From the NCBI RefSeq assembly GCF_025562455.1, contig NZ_JAHPRO010000027.1:1-37934 (forward strand): a DNA stretch of 37,934 nt, given 5' to 3'. The notes beneath the pieces are model-generated. The model saw only the letters and a list, made by a program, of their open reading frames with translations, had not been told where the DNA came from and did not search any database. The position numbers and the translations under genes were made by a program. Of the stretch, positions 25,998 through 35,843 are shown piece after piece. Numbering within the stretch: position 1 is the first letter of the stretch; each line of letters starts with the position of its first letter. This DNA is from Acinetobacter sp. WU_MDCI_Axc73. Its GTDB lineage: Bacteria > Pseudomonadota > Gammaproteobacteria > Pseudomonadales > Moraxellaceae.

Positions 25998-26927
25998 ATG
26001 ACAATGAAACTGATTTTTATACACGGTGCACAACAACAAGGCTTTAATGCTGAAGGCTTACAAGATCATTGGTTAAATATTTTTAAACTGGGTTTAGATC
26101 ATCTGGATATTCAAATTCCATTTCAAAATCTTAATCTCGCTTTTCCTTACTATGGTGATTTAATCCATCGACATCGATTGGCGCAATTAGATACGCCCTT
26201 AGATGCTTTTATGCCACAAGCATGGCAAGACTGGCATTTGCCCTATTTACAAAATCCTGAACCTCAACAGATTGATCAGGAACAAAAATTAATTCCTTTA
26301 TTGGCGAAACATCATGAGGAATTGAGTTTGACTTCGCGTTTATATTTGTTTTCGCATTTAGCCAAAGACCATGTGTTACGTGAATTTGTGATGCTATTAA
26401 ACAAATTTCCCAAATTACATGAAAATATGTTACATCGATATATTTTGGAAGTGTATTTATATTTAGCCAATCCAGACTTTATGAATGATGTCCATCAACG
26501 TGTGATTCAATCTTTTGACGAAGATGAAGAATACATTATTGTGTCGCATTCATTAGGAACGGTGATTGCCTATAATTTACTACAACAACTTTCAAAGAAA
26601 GTAAAAATAAAGCGCTTTATTACCCTCGCTTCACCACTTGCATTTCGAGTGGTACAATCTAAATTGAACCACTCAACAGAACAACTCGAAGCTTTGCAAG
26701 GAGATTGGCATAATTTTTACTCACATGAAGACTATTTGACCACATTTCCACTTGATCATAGTTTTTTCAATTTTCAACCGTCGATTATAAATCAAGGGAT
26801 TTCAACTTTTGCGCATAAACCCCATGAGATCGTGGGTTATTTACAACATCCCTTAGTGGTACAAAGCATTATCGAATTGATTTGTCCAAATGAAGCATTG
26901 AAACTTGATCCTGAACAAGCGGGTTAA
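25998..26927 (+). CDS. Alpha/beta hydrolase, paralogue B (altered elbow)
   Basis: 309 residues (an ATG two codons later is equally likely as start and aligns better with paralogue A). Same architecture as the protein at 23236-24123: LIFIHGAQQQ, LAFPYYGDLI, KFPKLHENML, ALQGDWHNFYSHEDYLTTFP, INQGISTF and KPHEIVGYL all have counterparts. The elbow is SHSLG with Ser185 in YIIVSHSLGTVIAYNLLQQ, so the first Gly of GxSxG is Ser; the nucleophile itself is kept. It ends in an extra acidic tail of about 14 residues. No signal peptide. Substrate unknown. Confidence 0.8.
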   Translation: MTMKLIFIHGAQQQGFNAEGLQDHWLNIFKLGLDHLDIQIPFQNLNLAFPYYGDLIHRHRLAQLDTPLDAFMPQAWQDWHLPYLQNPEPQQIDQEQKLIPLLAKHHEELSLTSRLYLFSHLAKDHVLREFVMLLNKFPKLHENMLHRYILEVYLYLANPDFMNDVHQRVIQSFDEDEEYIIVSHSLGTVIAYNLLQQLSKKVKIKRFITLASPLAFRVVQSKLNHSTEQLEALQGDWHNFYSHEDYLTTFPLDHSFFNFQPSIINQGISTFAHKPHEIVGYLQHPLVVQSIIELICPNEALKLDPEQAG

Positions 26928-26980
26928 AATCGAGTTTGTCAGCGAAATTTAAAGTTTCAACACAAATTAAATCATATGTT

Positions 26981-27778
26981 TTAATCGTTATACAGCACAA
27001 ACCCTTGCCCTCGACAAAATGCAGCCAAAGCCAAACCTGAATGTTTAGCCATCTCAATCGCCAAACTGGTGGGTGCAGAAATACATGCCAGTAATGCGAT
27101 ATTCAGTCGAGTACATTTTCGTACCAACTCATAACTGGCTCGACTGGTCATGAGTACAAATCCACTGGAAACATCCAATTGATGCTGCGCAATATATCCA
27201 AGTAATTTATCCAGTGCATTATGTCGCCCTACATCTTCAAACAAAATGCAAATTTCACCATTCACTACCCATGCAGCGGCATGCGCTCCTCCAGTTAATG
27301 CTGTGATTTTTTGTTTTGCTTTTAACTGTAAAACTGCTTGTGGAATATCATTAAGCCATGTCGATAAAAATTTCGTACTGACTGACGTTGCATCCTGATG
27401 AATTTGTTGCAGACTTTCTATCCCACAAAGCCCACAACCAGTACGTCCAGTCATAGCACGACGATGCTGCTTTAATGCCGCAAAAGCACGCGATGAAATC
27501 GTCATTTCCACCTGAATCCCTAGCTCATTTTCTACAACTTCAAGTGTGTATAGTTCAGCCAGATGTTGCAAAATACCTTCAGATAAACTAAAACCCTTGG
27601 CAAAAACGTCAAGATCAGTCGGAGTCGCCATCATCACAGCATGAGAGATCCCATTGTAAACCAAAGCTACAGGGGTTTCTTGTACCACATCATCTTGCTG
27701 CTCTTGAACACTTCCATGACTATAGCGCTGAACAATCAAAGGTTTATAACCTAATGGCAACTGTAAGGTATCATCCAT
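26981..27778 (-). CDS. fdhD: Formate dehydrogenase accessory sulfurtransferase FdhD
   Basis: 265 residues from the ATG at 27778, with AAGGA 7 bases upstream; a GTG 36 bases further upstream lacks this. FdhD passes sulfur from IscS to the molybdenum cofactor of formate dehydrogenase-type enzymes. The key Cys pair is CGLC at 115-118 (GRTGCGLCGIE), and LFEDVGRHNALDKLLG is a family signature. It lies 60 bases after the YdeP-like gene on the same strand, its probable client. Confidence 0.95.
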   Translation of the reverse strand: MDDTLQLPLGYKPLIVQRYSHGSVQEQQDDVVQETPVALVYNGISHAVMMATPTDLDVFAKGFSLSEGILQHLAELYTLEVVENELGIQVEMTISSRAFAALKQHRRAMTGRTGCGLCGIESLQQIHQDATSVSTKFLSTWLNDIPQAVLQLKAKQKITALTGGAHAAAWVVNGEICILFEDVGRHNALDKLLGYIAQHQLDVSSGFVLMTSRASYELVRKCTRLNIALLACISAPTSLAIEMAKHSGLALAAFCRGQGFVLYND

Positions 27779-27838
27779 CGATTTTTCCTTATCAAAAAAT
27801 GGCGCTTTTGACACGCCATTTCCACATCAATTGAAAAA

Positions 27839-30253
27839 CTAACTCACTTTCGGCGTAGCGATAATTTGATCAGCTTTTTCAGGTTCAACCTCTGTCGCCA
27901 GATTAAAATGCTCAGGTGCATGTCCTGCATGCAAAATTACTGGCACACTTTTAGAAGCTGGTATCTTGGCGTATTTGTCGTGGCTACTCAGCGCCACTAG
28001 CGGATTAGTTTCAGGATAGTAAGCCGCCAAACTTCCACGCGGGATGTTATAAGGCACAATCCGAAAACTATGCACAATACGTTTTATCCCATCTGAATAA
28101 ATACTTTCGATATCGACCCATTGATCAGGCTGAAAACCTGCTGCTTCAATATCCTGCTCATTCATAAATAGGACACGGCGCTGTCCATATACTCCACGAT
28201 AACGGTCATCCAGACCATACAAAGTCGTATTATATTGATCATGCGAACGTGTAGTCATGAGTGTATAGACTTTAGCCTCAGTGTAGGCATCTGCATAGCG
28301 ATGTTCGTGATCTGCATAAACTTCAGAAATCGAAGTAATTATAAATTGTGCCTTGCCACTTGGCGTATTCCATATATGTTGATTGGCAGGATGTTCCAAA
28401 TGAAAACCGCCAGGTTGGTAAACGCGTTGATTAAAGTCGTGAAACTCATCAAATACGTCTGAAATGGCATCACGAATACGGTCATAACTTTCGATATACC
28501 AACGCCATTTGATTTTGCTCTCAGGCAAGGTTGCTTCGGCAATTCTAGCAATAATATCGGGTTCAGAAAGTAAATCTGATGAAATCGGTTCATTGCGTCC
28601 AGCGGACAAATGTACATTACTCATAGAGTCTTCAACTGAAATCGACTGTGGCCCATGTTTTTGGATATCAACTTCAGTACGCCCCAAACATGGCAACATC
28701 AATGCATCTTGTCCACAAACCAGATGACTTCGATTCATTTTTGTGGTGATATGTACTGTCAAATTACAGGCACGCAAGGCTTGCTGAGTATATTCGGTAT
28801 CAGGTGTCGCAACGGCAAAATTCCCTCCTAAGCCAATAAAAACTTTAACCCGCCCTTCTGCCATTGCTTTAATCGTTTCAACCACACCCATGCCATTCTC
28901 ACGGGGGGACTGAATACCAAACACCCGATCAATATTATCTAGCATTTTAGGGCTTGGCAGTTCATTGATGCCCATAGTTCGGTCACCCTGAACATTACTA
29001 TGACCACGAATTGGTGCTAGACCCGCACCAGGACGACCAATATGCCCTCGCGCTAACATTAGATTGGCGAGCATATGCACATTGGCTGTACCATGACGAT
29101 GCTGAGTAATTCCCATGCCCCAACAAAAAATGGCACGTTTGGATTCAAGATAAAGCTTGGCTAATGCCTCCAGATGTTCAGGGCTAAGACCAGTATGTGG
29201 ATGAATATCAGACCACGAGGTATTTTGCACTTCTGTCAGCATTTCTTCAAAACCAACCGTATTCATTTCAATAAATGAACGGTCGAATACACTTTCCTGA
29301 CCTTTCGAAATGGCTTGTTGATCCCACGCGATCAAGTGTTTGAGCATACCAAACATGATCGCATAATCGCCGCCCACTTTTGGCTGAAAATAATAACGGC
29401 TAATTGGGGTACTACCATTGGTAATCATTTCCAAAGGTGCCTGTGGATCCTGAAAACGTTCCAAACCACGCTCTTTTAAAGGATTAATTGCAATAATAGT
29501 TCCACCGCGTTTCGATACTTCTCTTAAGGTGGCCAGCATTCGAGGATGATTGGTACCTGGATTATGACCGAAACTAAAAATTGCATCCGCCTGATCAAAA
29601 TCATCTAGCGTCACTGTCCCTTTGCCTAAGCCAATCGAATCTTTTAAACCGACGCTGGTGGTTTCATGGCACATGTTGGAACAATCAGGGAAATTATTGG
29701 TGCCATAATTTCGTACAAAAAGCTGATACAGGAAGGCGGCCTCATTACTGGCTCGCCCTGATGTGTAAAATGCGGCTTGATTAGGATCGTCGAGTGCCTG
29801 TAAATGCTTGGCAATCAGCTCAAAAGCCTCATCCCAGCTAATCGGAACGTATTTATCGGTTACAACATCGTAACGCATAGGGTCAGTAATACGCCCCGCA
29901 TCTTCCAAGAAAAAGTCACTTTGTTCCGATAACCAGCTTACCGTATGTGTTGCAAAAAACTCAGGACTGACACGTTTACTGGTGGCTTCAAATGCCACTG
30001 CTTTTGCGCCATTCTCACAAAAATTAAAAGCATGCGCATCTTTTTTTTCTGGCCATGCGCATCCCGGACAGTCAAAACCTGTAGGCTGATTAATATTGAG
30101 TAGAGAAATAGAACCTTTCTTAAACGTTTCCTGACGTTTTAAATTTCGGGCTACACTGAGTAAGGCTCCCCAACCTCCAGCAGGTTGATCATAGGGTTCA
30201 ATTCTGGCATAGCCATGATCTTGTTCTGGCTTTTGATTATCATGATCCATCAT
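27839..30253 (-). CDS. FdhF/YdeP-family molybdopterin oxidoreductase
   Basis: 804 residues. Cytoplasmic bis-MGD molybdoenzyme related to formate dehydrogenase H. N-terminal DCPGCAWPEKK with Cys62, Cys65 and Cys79 could hold an iron-sulfur cluster, but the full four-Cys pattern is not evident. The likely molybdenum ligand is Cys195 (SNMCHETTSVGLKDS), in the place of selenocysteine in FdhF. Then a cofactor-binding core (AIFSFGHNPGTNHPRML, GMGITQHRHGTANVHML, GHIGRPGAGLAPIRGHSNVQGDRT) and a C-terminal molydopterin dinucleotide-binding domain (TTRSHDQYNTTLYGLDDRYRG; AAYYPETNPLV). YdeP is linked to acid resistance in E. coli; the reaction here is unknown. AGGTGG precedes the start (either of two adjacent ATGs). 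No electron-transfer subunit is adjacent. Confidence 0.92.
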   Translation of the reverse strand: MMDHDNQKPEQDHGYARIEPYDQPAGGWGALLSVARNLKRQETFKKGSISLLNINQPTGFDCPGCAWPEKKDAHAFNFCENGAKAVAFEATSKRVSPEFFATHTVSWLSEQSDFFLEDAGRITDPMRYDVVTDKYVPISWDEAFELIAKHLQALDDPNQAAFYTSGRASNEAAFLYQLFVRNYGTNNFPDCSNMCHETTSVGLKDSIGLGKGTVTLDDFDQADAIFSFGHNPGTNHPRMLATLREVSKRGGTIIAINPLKERGLERFQDPQAPLEMITNGSTPISRYYFQPKVGGDYAIMFGMLKHLIAWDQQAISKGQESVFDRSFIEMNTVGFEEMLTEVQNTSWSDIHPHTGLSPEHLEALAKLYLESKRAIFCWGMGITQHRHGTANVHMLANLMLARGHIGRPGAGLAPIRGHSNVQGDRTMGINELPSPKMLDNIDRVFGIQSPRENGMGVVETIKAMAEGRVKVFIGLGGNFAVATPDTEYTQQALRACNLTVHITTKMNRSHLVCGQDALMLPCLGRTEVDIQKHGPQSISVEDSMSNVHLSAGRNEPISSDLLSEPDIIARIAEATLPESKIKWRWYIESYDRIRDAISDVFDEFHDFNQRVYQPGGFHLEHPANQHIWNTPSGKAQFIITSISEVYADHEHRYADAYTEAKVYTLMTTRSHDQYNTTLYGLDDRYRGVYGQRRVLFMNEQDIEAAGFQPDQWVDIESIYSDGIKRIVHSFRIVPYNIPRGSLAAYYPETNPLVALSSHDKYAKIPASKSVPVILHAGHAPEHFNLATEVEPEKADQIIATPKVS

Positions 30254-30288
30254 TCCACCTGCTGTTATTTATATGGTAAGAGACGACT

Positions 30289-30375
30289 AGATACATTAAA
30301 TTAATCATCGAAAACAATATCGAGGTTTTCTGGAATTTTAAGTATGATGGTTCAATGCTTGGATTTAATGTATCT
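30289..30375. repeat. 13-bp perfect inverted repeat upstream of the YdeP-like gene
   Basis: AGATACATTAAAT at 30289-30301 and its reverse complement ATTTAATGTATCT at 30363-30375, 61 bases apart, lie 36 bases upstream of the YdeP-like start and before the terminator of the FabH-like gene. Possible operator pair; otherwise this gap shows nothing. Confidence 0.5.
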
Positions 30376-30450
30376 TTATCTTTGAGTTACTATCTACTTT
30401 TCAGACGTGATTTTCAATGCGTTATTACATAAATCTAAACAGATCAAAAT

Positions 30451-30474
30451 AAAAAAACTCCACCGAAGTGGAGT
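30451..30474 (-). terminator. Intrinsic terminator of the FabH-like gene
   Basis: ACTCCAC, loop CGAA, GTGGAGT (30457-30474): a 7-bp stem. On the minus strand it is followed by a run of T; it lies 23 bases after the stop. Confidence 0.92.
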
Positions 30475-30496
30475 CACAAATTTTTGAAATTGGAAC

Positions 30497-31606
30497 TTAG
30501 GCTGCTTTTCGTTTTTGTACAATTACCGATCCTACAGAATAACCAGCACCAAATGAGCAAATCACACCATACTCACCCACATCGACCTGATCCCCCGTAC
30601 GATGTAAGGCAATGATCACCCCTGCGGATGAAGTGTTGGCAAATTCATCCAGAATAATGGGTGTACGATCAGCTTCAGCCTCTTTGCCCAAAACTAATTT
30701 TGCAACGAGTTGGTTCATATTGGCATTGGCTTGGTGCAGCCAGAAACGTTTAACATCATCCGCAGGGATCTGCATTTTTTCCAGTTGACCTGTAATGATT
30801 TTAGCAACCAAAGGACAAACATCTTTAAATACTTTACGACCATCCTGACGGAATTGTTTATCGTCACGACTGGTTTCTTCACTGCCATTTAGAAAACCAA
30901 AATTGTTGCGAATATTGTTGGAGAACTGAGTAAACAAATGAATATCTAGAATCTCAAAACCTTCTTTCGTTTCAGTATCTTCAATAATAGAAGCGGTGGC
31001 GACATCACCAAAAATAAAATGACAGTCACGTGAACGATAATCTGTATGTCCTGATGTAATCTCAACATTGACCAACAGTACACGGCGAGCACCCGATTTA
31101 ATGGCATCAGCGGCTTGTTTTAAACCAAAGGTTGCGGCTGAACACGCAACATTCATGTCATAAGCATAACCTTGAATACCTAATGCTGACTGAATCTCAA
31201 TGGCAACAGCTGGATAAGCACGCTGGATATTAGAACAAGCCAAAATCACCACATCGATATCTTCAGGCCCAACGCCTGCATTTTGCATCGCCTGTTTAGC
31301 TGCAATCACACCCCACTCTGCTTGTAATGAAAGCTCGTCATCACTACGTTCACGCAAGTGCGGGCGTAATCGAGTAGGATCCAGCACTCCTGATTTTTCA
31401 ACTACATAACGGCTTTTAACACCAGATGCTTTTTCAATAAAATCGGCACTTGAACCACGACGCTCAGGCAACTCGCCTGCGGCTATTTTATCTGCATTTT
31501 CTGTATTGTAACGTTCCACATAAGCATTAAGCGTTTCAACCAGTTCTTCGTTGCTGATTGTTTCGGTCGGATGAAATAGACCAGTTCCAGTAATACGGAT
31601 GCCCAT
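30497..31606 (-). CDS. Beta-ketoacyl-ACP synthase III (FabH-like)
   Basis: 369 residues, about 50 longer than housekeeping FabH; the extra is mostly near residues 25-90. Thiolase-fold condensing enzyme. Catalytic triad visible: Cys155 ([11 protein letters not shown]), His291 ([12 protein letters not shown]), Asn324 (EFANTSSAG). It resembles the long FabH2-type enzymes such as the Pseudomonas protein that condenses medium-chain acyl-CoA with malonyl-ACP, shunting beta-oxidation products to fatty-acid synthesis; that role is an inference. AAGGAG lies 6 bases before the ATG. 30 bases after hrpA and probably co-transcribed with it. Confidence 0.88.
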   Translation of the reverse strand: MGIRITGTGLFHPTETISNEELVETLNAYVERYNTENADKIAAGELPERRGSSADFIEKASGVKSRYVVEKSGVLDPTRLRPHLRERSDDELSLQAEWGVIAAKQAMQNAGVGPEDIDVVILACSNIQRAYPAVAIEIQSALGIQGYAYDMNVACSAATFGLKQAADAIKSGARRVLLVNVEITSGHTDYRSRDCHFIFGDVATASIIEDTETKEGFEILDIHLFTQFSNNIRNNFGFLNGSEETSRDDKQFRQDGRKVFKDVCPLVAKIITGQLEKMQIPADDVKRFWLHQANANMNQLVAKLVLGKEAEADRTPIILDEFANTSSAGVIIALHRTGDQVDVGEYGVICSFGAGYSVGSVIVQKRKAA

Positions 31607-31636
31607 GTAAAACTCCTTGTTAAGAATGTCAGTATT

Positions 31637-34600
31637 CTAACCGATTCCTTGTTTTTCCCATAGTTTTTGTAGCCGAGTGGGAGAAACAGGCATCTTAGTT
31701 TTCATCGGTTGAGAAAATAAGGAAATTCGAAATTCCTCTACCATGAAGTATAGCTCTTTAATTTGAGGATTGTTTTTAAACTTAAATAGTTTATCCATCC
31801 ATGGATCAACGTCTTTAATTGAAGCTTCATCACGCTGCAAATTATGGGGCAAACGCTCCAGACGCATCAATAATGCCTTAAGATAACGCGGATATTCAAG
31901 CCAAAGCTCTGAGCTACGGGTATAAACAAAATCAGTGAGTTGCATCAAATCCAGTTGATCTTCAATGTCATCAATACTACGCCCAAAAACATCATGATCC
32001 AGCATCATGAGTTGACGGCGTATACTTTGCCACTGAATAAAAATATCCGAAATGATTTGAAGCGCCTGCTGTCCAAAAGTTAAGAACTTCTGCTTAACGT
32101 TTTGTAATAATTGCTGAAACTCAGCCTGATTGACAGGCAGTTGTTCAATACTAAGTTGCAAAGTCGCGTAGATCAGCATCTGTTCAAGTTTAGCTTTGTC
32201 ACCTAAAGGAGAATAAGCCAAAGCCAATGGTTTAGAAATCTGTTTTTTTAGCTGTCTGACCAGATCACCCAATTGCATATGTACTAAACCAATAATTCCC
32301 TCCCGATGCTGTCTGATCGCTTCAGCCTGATCATTAAAGGTTTGGATCACAACCCCAGATTCATCTTTTTGTTCCAGTTCGGCAAACTTTTTTACCGGAA
32401 CTAAAGCCTGATATTGCTTCACTACCACGCCAGTGACTTTCTGTGAAGCTTCAAACACAAAGCTTTCTGGAAAGGTTTTAAACTCGCCTTGCATCTGTTT
32501 GACTGGACGATGTGTTTCAGCACGGCAACGCGCTTTTAATTCAGCTAAATCGCGACCTTTTTCAATGACTCGACCTTTTTCATCAACGACTAAGATAAAA
32601 GGTACTAGATATTGATCAATTCGTTCAAAAGAAAAATCTTTTTCAGTGATCTGTTCACCGCGTAGCGCAAACGTCAGAAACTTAAAAATATGCTCATGTA
32701 AATGGATTGCATCGACACTTTGCATGAGTTTTTTTGCAGTGTCGGGAATAGGCACCAAATGTCGACGTTTGTCTTTGGGTAAAGCTTTGAGTAATGCTTC
32801 AATTAAGTCTAATCTCCACCCGGGAATTCCCCACGACCATAAACCCTCATCAACTTGGGCTAAAGCCTGCACGGGAATTTTAACAGTGGCGCCATCCTGA
32901 TCATGACTCGGATCAAAACGATAAGTTGTCGCTAAACGTAATTCACCGTTATGTAAATAATCAGGAAATTGTTGTGTTGTCGGGCGGTCACTTTGCCAAA
33001 GTGCATCGTCTTCTACAAATAAATAGCGTGGTTGTTTCGGCTCAATGGTCGCCCGCCAATCTTCAAAGCTACTTCGACTAGCAATTTCAACTGGAATACG
33101 TTCTGCATAAAACTGATAAATGGTTTCTTCATCCACTACCAAATCACGACGACGTAATTTATCTTCCACTCGCTCAACTTCTTCGAGTTTCAACATATTA
33201 TGCTTTAGAAATGGCGGCATAGTACCCAAATTACCCGTCGTCAAGGCATCTCTTAAAAAGATTTCATGCGCTGCTGCCTGATCGACCTTTTCAAAGTTGA
33301 TTAATCGTTTAGGCTCAATAATCAGACCAAATAAAGCAATCTGAGCATACGCATTTACAATGCCTGTTTTCTTCGACCAATGCGGCTCGTAATAATGATA
33401 TTTCAGTAAATCACGCGCGGCGAGTAAAATCCATTCAGGATCAATTTTGGCCAAAGTACGCAAATACACTTGTGAAGTTTCGACCATTTCAAAGGCCATC
33501 ACCCAAGGCGTATTGGATTTATGTAAAGTACTGGCTGGAAAAACTTTAGCTTTCTGCTGACGTACTGCCATATAAATATTACGTTCGTCAGTTTTATTGG
33601 CAATAAAAGACAATAATCCTGTTAATAACGCCCGATGCAGATTTTCATAGCTGGCTTTTTTATCGTTGAAAGACAGTTTGATGCTTTGCGCTAAATCGAC
33701 CAGTTGTGCATGCGTTTGCTTCCATTCACGCAAACGCAACCAACTTAAAAAATGCTGACGGGCAAACTGACGGCGTTTATTTTCAGTTGCCATATCTGGA
33801 TTATTTTGTAAAGTGTCCCATAACTTTAAGTAAAATAGAAAATCTGAATCTGCTTCACGGAACAAGGCATGTTTTTGATCTGCCTGCATTTGTTTGTCTG
33901 CCGGACGTTCGCGTGGATCTTGCACAGCTAGCGCACTGACCACGACCAAAATTTCATTGAGTACACCGAAGTGAGAACCACCGATAATCATTCGCGCCAA
34001 TCGCGGATCAATCGGCATCCGTGACATCATTTGTCCAACTTTGGTCAGATCATTCTTGCGCTCATTCATCGCGCCTAATTCGACCAAAAGTTTGCGACCA
34101 TCGTTCACCAATCGATGATCTGGCGGTTCAATAAAATCAAATTCCTCAACGGTTCCCAAGCCTAGACTTTGCATTTGCAAAATCACTGAAGCCAGATTAG
34201 TCCGTTTAATTTCAGGTTCAGTAAATTCAGGACGACTAAGAAAATCTTCTTCGCTATAAAGACGAACACAAACGCCGGGTGCAATACGGCCACAACGACC
34301 TTTACGCTGATTGGCAGCTGCCTGAGAAATCGCTTCAATCGGTAAGCGTTGTACTCGTGAACGGTAACTATAACGTGAAATACGTGCAAAACCGCTATCG
34401 ATTACATAACGAATATTCGGTACCGTCAACGCAGTTTCAGCCACGTTGGTTGCAATAATAATACGTCGACCTTTACCGCTTGGACTAAAAATCTTCTGTT
34501 GTTCACCCAAACCTAAACGTGCATACAAAGGTAAAATTTCAGTGTGACGCGGCCCATATTTTTGCAAGGTTTCTTGTAACTCTCGAATTTCCTGTTCAGT

Positions 34601-35491
34601 ACTGGAAAAAATCAGAATATCGGCATGCTCTGGATGCCCTTTTTCTTCGGCATCGGCAAAACATTCCTCAACCGCCTGTACTATAGCTCGTGGCAGATTT
34701 TCTTCAAAATCATCAAATTCATCATCATCACTACCCCCAATGCTTAGCTCAGAAATGGGGCGATAACGAACCTCAACAGGGAAACTTCGCCCTTCGACTT
34801 CAAAAATCGGGGCATCATTAAAATAACGACTAAAGCGATTTACATCTAATGTTGCCGAAGTCACAATCACTTTTAGATCTGGGCGTTTTTTTAAAATCTG
34901 CTTGAGATAACCCATAATAAAGTCAATATTCAGCGAACGTTCATGTGCTTCATCGATAATAATCGTGTCGTATTTATTTAAATAGCGGTCATGTCCTAGC
35001 TCTGCAAGCAGGATACCATCGGTCATTAACCGAACGATTGAATCATTGGAACCCTGTTCATTAAATCGAACTTTAAAGCTGATGGACTCCCCTAGTTTCT
35101 CACCTACTTCTTCGGCAATTCGCTGTGAAACACTTCTTGCGGCTAGACGTCGCGGTTGGGTATGACCAATCATGCCTGTTGCACCACGACCTGCTAACAT
35201 CGCAATCTGCGGCAACTGCGTGGTTTTACCCGAACCCGTTTCACCTGCCACAATAATCACTTGATGCTGCTGAATCGCGTCAATCAAACGATCTGCATAT
35301 TGCGTGACAGGCAAATCCTGATTGAGCTTTATTTTTGGAAAACGAGCAATTCGCGCTTTAACCTGAGCATTAGATTTTTCAAATAATTGTTGATATTGCT
35401 CTAAATTTTTTTCTTTACCTTTGCTTAGTCGATTTAAACGATGTCGATCACGCACCATCACCCATTGATTTACATCTAAATCACGCTGCAC
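31637..35491 (-). CDS. hrpA: ATP-dependent RNA helicase HrpA
   Basis: 1284 residues, close to the E. coli protein (1300). DEAH-box helicase: Walker A GETGSGKT at 83-90, DEAH at 180-183 (IIIDEAHERSLNIDF), SAT motif VTSATLD, motif VI QRKGRCGR, then the HA2/OB region and a long C-terminal domain (DUF3418-like). Linked in E. coli to rescue of stalled ribosomes and fimbrial mRNA processing. Start is a GTG at 35491 with AGGA about 10 bases upstream; no better ATG is near. Confidence 0.95.
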   Translation of the reverse strand: MQRDLDVNQWVMVRDRHRLNRLSKGKEKNLEQYQQLFEKSNAQVKARIARFPKIKLNQDLPVTQYADRLIDAIQQHQVIIVAGETGSGKTTQLPQIAMLAGRGATGMIGHTQPRRLAARSVSQRIAEEVGEKLGESISFKVRFNEQGSNDSIVRLMTDGILLAELGHDRYLNKYDTIIIDEAHERSLNIDFIMGYLKQILKKRPDLKVIVTSATLDVNRFSRYFNDAPIFEVEGRSFPVEVRYRPISELSIGGSDDDEFDDFEENLPRAIVQAVEECFADAEEKGHPEHADILIFSSTEQEIRELQETLQKYGPRHTEILPLYARLGLGEQQKIFSPSGKGRRIIIATNVAETALTVPNIRYVIDSGFARISRYSYRSRVQRLPIEAISQAAANQRKGRCGRIAPGVCVRLYSEEDFLSRPEFTEPEIKRTNLASVILQMQSLGLGTVEEFDFIEPPDHRLVNDGRKLLVELGAMNERKNDLTKVGQMMSRMPIDPRLARMIIGGSHFGVLNEILVVVSALAVQDPRERPADKQMQADQKHALFREADSDFLFYLKLWDTLQNNPDMATENKRRQFARQHFLSWLRLREWKQTHAQLVDLAQSIKLSFNDKKASYENLHRALLTGLLSFIANKTDERNIYMAVRQQKAKVFPASTLHKSNTPWVMAFEMVETSQVYLRTLAKIDPEWILLAARDLLKYHYYEPHWSKKTGIVNAYAQIALFGLIIEPKRLINFEKVDQAAAHEIFLRDALTTGNLGTMPPFLKHNMLKLEEVERVEDKLRRRDLVVDEETIYQFYAERIPVEIASRSSFEDWRATIEPKQPRYLFVEDDALWQSDRPTTQQFPDYLHNGELRLATTYRFDPSHDQDGATVKIPVQALAQVDEGLWSWGIPGWRLDLIEALLKALPKDKRRHLVPIPDTAKKLMQSVDAIHLHEHIFKFLTFALRGEQITEKDFSFERIDQYLVPFILVVDEKGRVIEKGRDLAELKARCRAETHRPVKQMQGEFKTFPESFVFEASQKVTGVVVKQYQALVPVKKFAELEQKDESGVVIQTFNDQAEAIRQHREGIIGLVHMQLGDLVRQLKKQISKPLALAYSPLGDKAKLEQMLIYATLQLSIEQLPVNQAEFQQLLQNVKQKFLTFGQQALQIISDIFIQWQSIRRQLMMLDHDVFGRSIDDIEDQLDLMQLTDFVYTRSSELWLEYPRYLKALLMRLERLPHNLQRDEASIKDVDPWMDKLFKFKNNPQIKELYFMVEEFRISLFSQPMKTKMPVSPTRLQKLWEKQGIG

Positions 35492-35843
35492 AGATAAAAT
35501 TTCCTAAATATTGATCACAAGCGATCTATTTTACGCGGTATAACCTGATAACGAAAGCCATTCATTTCTGACAAATTCATTGTTTTTTACATTTCAACCT
35601 TGAATTTTTTCTCAATCGCCTGCATGTTTTAATGCAAATCAAATTTATAGGTGATTGTCATTTTCAGATCATAATTTTGCGCTGAAATGATGAAAACCAT
35701 AATGTGGTGATGGTCATTTTACATGTTTATTAGTTTTTCCGATTCTAATTATGCAAAAATACCATTTCCTCAATAAAATAAAATTCTTTATGCTAAATCA
35801 GAATTTTAGAGTTTAAATATAAACCTCAATCATGGAGAAAATG
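35492..35843. other. Divergent regulatory region between hrpA and ahpC
   Basis: No gene. Two near-identical direct repeats, GTGATTGTCATTTT (35651-35664) and GTGATGGTCATTTT (35707-35720), lie 56 bp apart. The rest is AT-rich. A strongly expressed ahpC promoter is expected here but I could not place -35/-10 boxes or an OxyR site reliably. Confidence 0.5.
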
